This document shows, piece by piece, positions 6,254-13,298 of a DNA stretch of 13,298 nucleotides; within the stretch, counting starts at the first letter, position 1; each line of letters begins with the position of its first letter. The stretch is from DASSUC01 sp035649895. GTDB lineage: Bacteria > Actinomycetota > Actinomycetes > Mycobacteriales > Micromonosporaceae. The stretch is from the NCBI GenBank assembly GCA_035649895.1, contig DASRIS010000123.1:1-13298 (forward strand). The letters run 5' to 3'. The notes beneath the pieces are model-generated. The model saw only the letters and a program-made list of their open reading frames with translations, was not told where the DNA came from and made no database searches. The position numbers and the translations under genes are program-made.

Positions 6254-7437
6254 CTAGGCCTCCAGCGCGGCCAGGCCGGGGAGGACGCGACCCTCCAGGT
6301 ACTCCAGGGACGCGCCGCCGCCGGTGGAGATGTGGCCGAACCCGTCCTCCGGGATGGCCAGGGCACGCACCGCGGCGGCCGAGTCACCGCCGCCGACGAC
6401 CGTGAACCCGTCCACCTTGGTGATCGCCTCGGCCACCGCGCGGGTGCCGGAGGCGAACGGCGCCAGCTCGAACACGCCCATCGGACCGTTCCAGAACACC
6501 GTGTGGGCGTGGCTCAGGGCAGCCGCGAACTCGGCCCCGGTCGCCGGACCGATGTCCAGCCCCAAGGCGCCAGCCGGGATCGCGTCGACCGGCACCGTCT
6601 CGGCCCGGGCGTCGGCCGCGAGCCGGTTGCCCACCACGATGTCGACGGGCAGCACGATCCGGCCGTTGGCCCGGTCGAGCAGCCGCCGGCACGTGTCGAC
6701 CCGGTCCTCCTCCACCAGGGACCGGCCGACCTGGCGCCCCAGCGCGCGCAGGAACGTGAAGCACATGCCGCCGCCGACGAGCAGCTGGTCCACCCTTGGC
6801 AGCAGCGCCTCGATGACCGCGATCTTGTCGGAGACCTTCGCGCCGCCGAGCACCACCACGTACGGGCGGGACACGTCCTCGGCGGTCAGCCGGCGCAGCA
6901 CCTCGACCTCGCGCAGCACCAGCCAGCCGGCGTAGTGCGGCAGCAGCCGCGGCGCGTCGTACACGCTGGCGTGGCGGCGGTGCAGGGTCCCGAACGCGTC
7001 GTTGACGTAGCAGTCCGCGAGCCCGGCCAGCGCGGTCGCGAAGGCGCCCCGCTCCGCGTCGTCCTTGCTCGTCTCGCCCGCGTTGAAGCGCAGGTTCTCC
7101 AGCAGGGCCACCGCCCCGTCGGCGAGGCCGTCCACCGTGGAGCGGGCCTGGCCGCCGACGGTGTCGGCCGCGAACGCCACGCGCGCGTCGAGCAGCTGGG
7201 CCAGCCGGGTGGCGACCGGCGCCAGCGAGAACCTCGGGTCCGGCCCGGCCTTGGGGCGGCCCAGGTGTGAGCAGACCACGACCCGGGCCCCGCCGTCGCG
7301 CAGGGCGCCCAGCGTGGGCAGCACGGCACGGATCCGGCCGTCGTCGGCTATCCGGCCGTTGTCGAGTGGGACGTTGAGGTCGGCTCGCACCAGGACGCGA
7401 CGGCCACGCACCCCCTGGGCCAGCAGGTCGTCCAGGG

Positions 7438-7441
<4 letters not shown>
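6254..7441 (-). CDS. pgk: Phosphoglycerate kinase
   Basis: The protein has 395 residues and transfers phosphate from 1,3-bisphosphoglycerate to ADP. Family signatures include RADLNVPL (19-26), SHLGRPK (58-64), a GPMGVFE motif, the nucleotide-binding VVGGGDSAAA, and the C-terminal HISTGGGASLEYLEG. ATG 7441 overlaps the gap stop as ATGA. The open frame extends 17 codons further upstream inside gap, but that extension is not pgk-like. This is the middle gene of the gap-pgk-tpiA operon. Confidence 0.97.
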
Positions 7442-8439
<998 letters not shown>

Positions 8440-8604
8440 TGCCCCACCCTTTCGCCGCTGACCACTCGGCCCGGTCTTCTACAGCGTCGACCCTAACGCC
8501 CAGCCCGCAGGCCTGCGCCCTGGGGGCCGGGCCACGCTACGCCGGGACGTGGCGACGCCAGGACCCTCGGTACGCGGCTGGCGCCACAGCCTCGATGCGT
8601 GGGG
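8440..8604 (-). promoter_or_regulatory. whiA-gap intergenic region, presumed gap-pgk-tpiA promoter, with perfect palindrome
   Basis: This 165-bp gap separates whiA from the tightly packed glycolytic genes and is the likeliest promoter site. I see no convincing -35/-10 pair; TAGGGT and TAGAAG hexamers near 8475-8495 are weak candidates. A loop-free 12-bp palindrome CGCAGGCCTGCG lies at 8506-8517. It could be an operator or part of a whiA terminator. Confidence 0.4.
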
Positions 8605-9585
8605 CTAGCAGGCGAGCATCTCCGGGGTCACCGCCGCCTCGGTGTCCGGTATGCCGAGGTCGCGGGCGCGCTTGTCGGCGAGGGCGAGCAGCCGGCGGAT
8701 CCGGCCCGCGATGGCGTCCTTGGTCAGCGGCGGGTCGGCCAGCGCGCCGAGCTCCTCCAGGGAGGCCTGCCGGTGCTCCAGGCGCAGCCGGCCGGCGGAG
8801 GTCAGGTGGTACGGCGCGTCCGGGCCCAGGATCTCCAGCGCGCGGGTGACCCGCGCGGACGCGGCCACCGCGGCCCGCGCGGAACGGCGCAGGTTCGCGT
8901 CGTCGAAGTTGGCCAGGCGGTTCGCCGTGGCCCGCACCTCGCGGCGCACCCGCCGGTCCTCCCAGGTGCACACGCTGGTGTGCGCACCCATCCGGGTGAG
9001 CAGCGCGGCGATCGCGTCACCGTCCTTGAGCACCACCCGGTCCACCCCGCGGACCTCCCGCGCCTTGACGGTCAGGCCGATCCGCCGGGCGGACCCGACG
9101 AGGGCGAGCGCCGACTCCGGGCCGGGGCAGGTGATCTCGAGGGCGCAGGAGCGGCCCGGCTCGGTCAGCGAGCCGTGCGCCATGAACGCCCCGCGCCAGG
9201 CCGACACCGCGCAGCACACGTTGGCGGTGACCACGTGCGGGGGCAGGCCGCGCACGGGCCGGCCGCGCAGGTCCAGCAGCCCGGTCTGGCGCGCCAGCGC
9301 CTCACCGTCCTTGACCACCCGGACGATGTAGTGGCTGCCCTTGCGCAGGCCCCCGGAGGCGAGCACGTGGATCTCGCTCGGGTAGCCGTACACCTCGGCG
9401 ACCTCCCGCCGCAGGCGGCGCGCGGTGGCGCCGGTGTCCAGCTCCGCCTCGACCACGACCCGCCCCGACACGATGTGCAGCCCGCCGGCGAAACGGAGCA
9501 GGGCGGCCATCTCCGCCCGGCGGCAGCACGGCTTGGACACGTCGACGCGGCTCAGCTCATCCTTCACTGCTGCGGTCATCGCCAT
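8605..9585 (-). CDS. whiA: Sporulation transcription regulator WhiA
   Basis: The protein has 326 residues from ATG 9585, which has GAGGTG eight bases upstream. The N-terminal WhiA domain holds KPCCRRAEMAALLRFAGGLH. A degenerate homing-endonuclease-like (LAGLIDADG) core includes FMAHGSLTEPGRS. The C-terminal helix-turn-helix carries SLEELGALADPPLTKDAIAGRIRR. In Streptomyces WhiA acts with WhiB to switch aerial hyphae to sporulation septation; in other Gram-positives it affects division and chromosome segregation. The open frame continues far upstream through yvcK without similarity and is not the real start. It lies 41 bp after yvcK, the usual order. Confidence 0.96.
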   Translation of the reverse strand: MAMTAAVKDELSRVDVSKPCCRRAEMAALLRFAGGLHIVSGRVVVEAELDTGATARRLRREVAEVYGYPSEIHVLASGGLRKGSHYIVRVVKDGEALARQTGLLDLRGRPVRGLPPHVVTANVCCAVSAWRGAFMAHGSLTEPGRSCALEITCPGPESALALVGSARRIGLTVKAREVRGVDRVVLKDGDAIAALLTRMGAHTSVCTWEDRRVRREVRATANRLANFDDANLRRSARAAVAASARVTRALEILGPDAPYHLTSAGRLRLEHRQASLEELGALADPPLTKDAIAGRIRRLLALADKRARDLGIPDTEAAVTPEMLAC

Positions 9586-9626
9586 CGTGTCGTCACCTCG
9601 TGGGCAGCTGCATGGTCGGTAGGGGG

Positions 9627-10595
9627 CTAGGGGGCGGTGCCCAGCTGGGACACCAGGGCGGCCGCCAGCGCGACCGGATCGTGGCGGGACGACCCGTCGG
9701 GCATGGCGACCGGGGCGAGGGCGAGACGCGCACCCAGAGATTCTGCCGTACGCAGCACCGGTCCGGGGTCGCCTACGGCTTTCTCGTCCGCCAGCACCAC
9801 ATCCACGTGAAGGCTGGGGAGGTACCAGGACAGCGCGGCGAGATGGTCGGCGAGCGACAGCCCGGCCGTCTCCGGCTCGACGGCGAGGTTCAGGGTCACC
9901 AGGCGGCGCGCCCGGCTCGTCACGACCGCGGCGGCCAGCTGCGGCACCAGCAGGTGCGGGATGACGCTCGTGTACCAGCTGCCCGGCCCGAAGACGAGCC
10001 AGTCGGCGGCGGCGACCGCGGCGACCGCCTCGGCACACGCGGGCGGCGCCTCCGGCATGATCCGTACGGTCGTCACCTGCCCGCGGGTCACCGCCACGGC
10101 GTGCTGGCCACGGACCGTCACCACGTCGTCCGGCCGGCTCGGGTCGGCGCCGCGGACATCGGCCTCGATCGCCACCGGCGAGCGCGACATGGGCAGCACC
10201 CGTCCGGCGGCGCGAACCAGCATCCCGGCGTGGTCGAGGGCGGCCACCGGGTCGCCGTAGCGGTCGATCAGCCCGCACAGCAGCAGGTTGCCGACGGCGT
10301 GCCCGGTCAGCCAGTCACGTTCGCCGCCGGCGGGCGGGCCGTAGCGGTGCTGCAGCAGCTCCGCGGTGCGGATCGACAGCGGGTCGTCGGCGGCCAGCGC
10401 CACCAGCGCCTGCCGCAGGTCACCCGGGGGCAGCGCGCCACGCTCGGCGCGTAGCCGGCCGCTCGACCCGCCGTCGTCGCCGACCGTCACCACGGCCGTG
10501 ACCGTGAGGTCCAGCTGGGTCGCGGCCAGCCGCAGGCCGCGCAGTGACGCGGCCAGGCCGTGCCCACCGCCGAAGGCGACCACCCGCAGCGTCAT
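9627..10595 (-). CDS. yvcK: YvcK/CofD-like gluconeogenesis factor (GlmR/CuvA family)
   Basis: The protein has 322 residues. The N-terminal FGGGHGLAASLRGLR (8-22), TVGDDGGSSGRLR (37-49), GHAVGNL (98-104) and GPGSWYTSVIP (203-213) are hallmarks of the YvcK branch of the CofD-like fold. Known members bind UDP-sugars and influence cell-wall precursor allocation and growth on gluconeogenic carbon sources. CofD itself makes the F420 precursor, but the rapZ-yvcK-whiA context points to YvcK. ATG 10595 overlaps the rapZ stop by four bases. Confidence 0.94.
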   Translation of the reverse strand: MTLRVVAFGGGHGLAASLRGLRLAATQLDLTVTAVVTVGDDGGSSGRLRAERGALPPGDLRQALVALAADDPLSIRTAELLQHRYGPPAGGERDWLTGHAVGNLLLCGLIDRYGDPVAALDHAGMLVRAAGRVLPMSRSPVAIEADVRGADPSRPDDVVTVRGQHAVAVTRGQVTTVRIMPEAPPACAEAVAAVAAADWLVFGPGSWYTSVIPHLLVPQLAAAVVTSRARRLVTLNLAVEPETAGLSLADHLAALSWYLPSLHVDVVLADEKAVGDPGPVLRTAESLGARLALAPVAMPDGSSRHDPVALAAALVSQLGTAP

Positions 10596-11494
10596 TCCCG
10601 CTCCAGGTCGCGGTGCTGCGCGGTGACCGACAGCCGCAGCTCCCGCAGGCGGCGGGCGAGCTCCTCGGCGATCGCCACGCTGCGGTGCCGGCCGCCGGTG
10701 CAGCCGACCGCCACGGTCAGGTACCGCTTGCCCTCCCGTTCGAAGCCCGGCGCTGCCGCGTCGACCAGGTGCGCGTACGTCTCCACGAACGACGCCGCAT
10801 CGCGCTGGCCGAGCACGTACCGGCTGACCTCGGGCTGGAGTCCGGAGTACTCGCGCAGGCCGGGCACCCAGTACGGGTTAGGCAGGAACCGCGCGTCAAG
10901 GACGAAGTCCGCATCCGGCGGAAGGCCGTACTTGAAGCCGAAGGAGAGGACGGTCACCCGTAGCCGGCGCGCGTCCTCACCGCCGAAGAGCTGCTCGATC
11001 CTGGCCCGCAGCTGGTTCACGTTGAGGTGGCTGGTGTCGATCAGCACGTCCGCCTGCTCGCGCGCCTGCTCCAGCAGCTTGCGCTCGGCCGCGATGCCGT
11101 CGGCGAGCCGGCCGTCGCCCTGCAACGGGTGCGGGCGCCGCACGCTCTCGAAGCGCCGGATCAGCACCTCGTCGTCGGCGTCGACGAAAATCACCCGGGG
11201 ACGGAAGCCGCGCTCGACCAGGTCGCCGATGGCGCCGGTGAGGTCGGTGGAGAACGCGCGGCTGCGCACGTCCAGCACCATCGCCGTGTGCCGGGCCGCG
11301 CCGCCGGCCTGGAACGCCAGCTCGGCCATGTCGAGCAGCAGTGCCTGCGGCAGGTTGTCCACAACGTAGAACCCGACGTTCTCCAGCGCCCGCGCCACCG
11401 TGCTGCGCCCGCCGCCCGACACCCCGGTGACGATCACCAGGTCGGTGTCGGACCGCCCGGGCGTCTGCTCGCCGGCGGCTGGCCGTTCGATCAC
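10592..11494 (-). CDS. rapZ: RNase adapter RapZ / nucleotide-binding protein YvcJ family
   Basis: The protein has 300 residues. It has an N-terminal P-loop GVSGGGRST (24-32) with Arg in place of the usual Walker Lys, a variant I know from other actinobacterial members. A central FGFKYGLPPDADFVLDAR segment (185-202) and the C-terminal GCTGGRHRSV (264-273) are highly conserved in the family. In E. coli RapZ guides RNase E to the GlmZ small RNA to control GlmS. The actinobacterial role is less defined, but the gene is always near yvcK. The start is GTG 11494, nine bases after the uvrC stop. No clear Shine-Dalgarno sequence is present, and a three-codon ATG GCG CAG TGA ends across this GTG. Confidence 0.95.
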   Translation of the reverse strand: MIERPAAGEQTPGRSDTDLVIVTGVSGGGRSTVARALENVGFYVVDNLPQALLLDMAELAFQAGGAARHTAMVLDVRSRAFSTDLTGAIGDLVERGFRPRVIFVDADDEVLIRRFESVRRPHPLQGDGRLADGIAAERKLLEQAREQADVLIDTSHLNVNQLRARIEQLFGGEDARRLRVTVLSFGFKYGLPPDADFVLDARFLPNPYWVPGLREYSGLQPEVSRYVLGQRDAASFVETYAHLVDAAAPGFEREGKRYLTVAVGCTGGRHRSVAIAEELARRLRELRLSVTAQHRDLERE

Positions 11495-11503
11495 TGCGCC
11501 ATA

Positions 11504-13298
11504 TTAGGGGCCAGGGTTTTCGGTCCGCCCGGCACGGTCCGTTGACCGTTCCGTGGAGACCGGCGACAGGACGGCGGGCCCCGACGACTGGGGCTCCCCC
11601 TGGATCCCTTCCGGCTGGGGCCTTTCCGTCTGGGGCCTTTCCGGCTGGGGCCCTCCCGGCTGGGGCCCTCCCGCGGGCTGCGCCGCTGGCGGCTGCGCCC
11701 CGGCGAGCGCCGCCATCACCGCCTCGGCCGTGCGCCGTCCGATGCCGGGGACCTCCGCGATCTCCTCGATGCTCGCCGCCGCCAGCCGCTTGAGCGAGCC
11801 GAACCGGCGCAGCAGCGCCTTGCGCCGTACCTCGCCGAGACCCGGCACGCCGTCCAGCGCCGAGGTGGTCATCCGCTTCGACCGGCGCTGCCGGTGGAAG
11901 GCGATGGCGAACCGGTGCGCCTCGTCACGCACCCGCTGGAGCAGGTAGAGCCCCTCGGACGCGCGCGGCAGCACCACCGGGAACTGCTCGTCCGGCAGCC
12001 ACACCTCCTCCAGGCGCTTGGCCAGGCCGCACACCGCCACGTCGGAGACCCCCAGCCGGGCCAGGACGTTGGCGGCCGCGTTCACCTGCGGCTGGCCGCC
12101 GTCGACGACCACCAGCTGCGGGGGGTACGCGAACCTGCGCGGCCGGCCGGTGGTCGGGTCCACACCGGGCGGCTCCGCCGGCTCGCCCGGCGCGTCACCA
12201 CCGTCCGCGTCGCCGTCCGTGGCGCCTTGGTCCGCTGGCTCGTCCCGGCCGGCCGGCGCATCGAGCTGGTCCGCTGGCTGGCCACGGCCGGTCCGCGCCT
12301 CGAGGTAGCGGGCGAACCGCCGGCGCAGCACCTCCGACAGGGCCGCGACGTCGTCGGTGTCCCCCCGCACCGCGAACCGCCGGTACTCGCTCTTGCGCGC
12401 CAGGCCGTCCTCGAAGACCACCATGCTCGCCACCACGTCGGTGCCCTGGATCTGGGACACGTCGTAGCACTCGATGCGCAGCGGGGCGGTGTCCAGGCCG
12501 AGCGCCTCGGCGATCTCCTCCAGCGCCTTGCTGCGCGTGGTCAGGTCACCAGCGCGGCGCAGCTTGTGCCGGGCCAGCGCCTCGGCGGCGTTACGCGCCA
12601 CGGTCTCCATCAGCGCGCGCTTGTCCCCGCGCTGCGGCACCCGCAGCGTCACCCGGCTGCCCCGGTGCTCAGACAGCCACTCGGCCAGCGCGTCCGCATC
12701 CGCCGGCAGGGCGGGCACCAGCAGCTCCCGGGGCACGTCGGCCTCACCGCGCTCACCGCCGTACACCTGGGTGCAGAAGTGGTGGACCAGGTCCCCGGGC
12801 GAGACCTCCTCGGTCTTCTCGACCACCCAGCCGCGCTGGCCGCGCACCCGCCCGCCGCGTACGTGGAAGACCTGGACGGCGGCCTCCAGCGGGTCGTCGG
12901 CGAAGGCCACGACGTCGGCGTCGGTGCCGTCGCCGAGCACCACCGTCTGCTTCTCCATCGCCCGTCGCAGCGCGGCGAGGTCGTCGCGCAGCCGCGCGGC
13001 CCGCTCGAACTCCAGCTCCTGCGACGCCTGGGCCATCTCCCGCTCGAGCCGCCTGACCATCAGGTCGGTACGGCCCGCCATGAAGTCGCAGAACTCCTCG
13101 ACCACCCGCCGGTGACCGGCCGCGTCGATGCTGCCGACGCACGGGGCCGAGCACTTGCCGATGTAGCCGAGCAGGCACGGCCGGCCGATCTGGCCGGCCC
13201 GCTTGAACACCCCGGCCGAGCAGGTCCGCGCCGGGAAGACCCGCAGCAGCAGGTCCAGCGTCTCGCGGATCGCCCAGGCGTGCGAGTACGGCCCGAAG
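11504..13298 (-). CDS. uvrC: Excinuclease ABC subunit C, partial (N-terminus beyond right edge)
   Basis: 597 residues are visible; the N-terminal GIY-YIG nuclease domain lies beyond the right edge. The first visible residues FGPYSHAWAIRETL are typical UvrC. Four cysteines follow (RTC, RPC, GKC, APC), at positions corresponding to the reported iron-sulfur ligands of UvrC. A UVR helix pair (about 12947-13051) binds UvrB. The RNase H-like domain has YDVSQIQG, VVVDGG and an AHRF histidine, consistent with the catalytic D, D and H. It ends in tandem helix-hairpin-helix motifs (LDGVPGLGEVRRKALL, VPGIGRRTAEAVMAAL). It cuts on both sides of DNA lesions in nucleotide excision repair. An acidic linker of about 50 residues splits the nuclease domain, and a repetitive Pro/Gln tail of about 60 residues follows the last motif. 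Confidence 0.97.
   Translation of the reverse strand, partial: FGPYSHAWAIRETLDLLLRVFPARTCSAGVFKRAGQIGRPCLLGYIGKCSAPCVGSIDAAGHRRVVEEFCDFMAGRTDLMVRRLEREMAQASQELEFERAARLRDDLAALRRAMEKQTVVLGDGTDADVVAFADDPLEAAVQVFHVRGGRVRGQRGWVVEKTEEVSPGDLVHHFCTQVYGGERGEADVPRELLVPALPADADALAEWLSEHRGSRVTLRVPQRGDKRALMETVARNAAEALARHKLRRAGDLTTRSKALEEIAEALGLDTAPLRIECYDVSQIQGTDVVASMVVFEDGLARKSEYRRFAVRGDTDDVAALSEVLRRRFARYLEARTGRGQPADQLDAPAGRDEPADQGATDGDADGGDAPGEPAEPPGVDPTTGRPRRFAYPPQLVVVDGGQPQVNAAANVLARLGVSDVAVCGLAKRLEEVWLPDEQFPVVLPRASEGLYLLQRVRDEAHRFAIAFHRQRRSKRMTTSALDGVPGLGEVRRKALLRRFGSLKRLAAASIEEIAEVPGIGRRTAEAVMAALAGAQPPAAQPAGGPQPGGPQPERPQTERPQPEGIQGEPQSSGPAVLSPVSTERSTDRAGRTENPGP
11596..11670 (-). repeat. Five 15-bp tandem repeats in uvrC C-terminal tail
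   Basis: Four near-identical 15-base units (11611-11625, 11626-11640, 11641-11655, 11656-11670) match a ccggctggggcc(c/t)t(c/t) pattern, and a degenerate fifth lies at 11596-11610. The last two units are identical. On the coding strand they read GGPQP-GGPQP-ERPQT-ERPQP-EGIQG, a disordered pentapeptide repeat. Copy number probably varies among strains. Confidence 0.85.

Noticed and set aside
4817..7270. Very long plus-strand open frame (817 codons) opposite the lipoprotein, tpiA and pgk genes
   Set aside because: It is antisense to three recognised genes. Its translation is an Arg/Gly/Val-rich composition typical of GC-rich shadow frames, with no known motif.
8599..9630. Plus-strand open frame opposite whiA
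   Set aside because: It is complementary to an intact, well-recognised whiA, and its composition is typical of an antisense frame.
9586..10278. Upstream extension of the whiA reading frame
   Set aside because: The extension overlaps yvcK in another frame and has no whiA similarity. ATG 9585 has a good ribosome binding site and gives the normal length.
10592..11494. Arg instead of Lys in the RapZ Walker A motif as a possible inactivating change
   Set aside because: To my knowledge, other actinobacterial RapZ homologs also have Arg here, so it is lineage-typical and not a defect.

Overview
The window is high-GC DNA from an actinomycete. Gene content and order (uvrC, rapZ, yvcK, whiA, gap, pgk, tpiA, secG, all on the minus strand) are the conserved actinobacterial core cluster. 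An RbpA-family gene after secG and the sporulation-type regulator whiA suggest a filamentous, sporulating lineage. A member of the Micromonosporaceae is my best guess; this is inference, because no rRNA or species marker is present.

Layout in transcription order (right to left). The visible part of uvrC (excision repair) runs in from the right edge. It is followed 9 bp later by rapZ, which overlaps yvcK by 4 bp, and whiA follows after 41 bp. After a 165-bp gap, which probably holds the promoter of the glycolytic operon, come gap, pgk and tpiA. gap and pgk overlap by 4 bp (ATGA), and the pgk stop directly abuts the tpiA start. An oligopeptide-type ABC lipoprotein gene without permease genes lies between tpiA and secG. 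A strong hairpin separates secG from an RbpA-family RNA polymerase-binding protein gene.

Beyond rbpA the character changes. A truncated-hemoglobin gene is broken by indels (2137-2657). Past it the DNA looks lower in GC and uses rare codons, including TTA. Here lies a two-gene module: a 148-aa helical protein (1546-1992), and a STAND/NLR-type ATPase of the NB-ARC class with the start of a TPR array (1-1556), which runs off the left edge. The two genes overlap by 11 bp.

The most interesting observation is a 16-residue Gln/Asn/Gly-rich motif, ending N-x-F, found at the C-terminus of the small protein and again near the N-terminus of the ATPase (9 of 16 identical). This is the architecture of NLR-effector pairs that signal through amyloid templating (bacterial amyloid signalling sequences paired with Bell-type effector domains). 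I infer that the pair is a regulated cell-death or antiphage immune module.

The remaining genes are housekeeping. gap, pgk and tpiA catalyse consecutive or linked steps of lower glycolysis. SecG belongs to the Sec translocon. RapZ, YvcK and WhiA form the usual cluster linked to cell-wall precursor metabolism and development. No tRNA, rRNA, CRISPR array, insertion sequence or integrase was found, and no gene-free stretch exceeds 300 bases.
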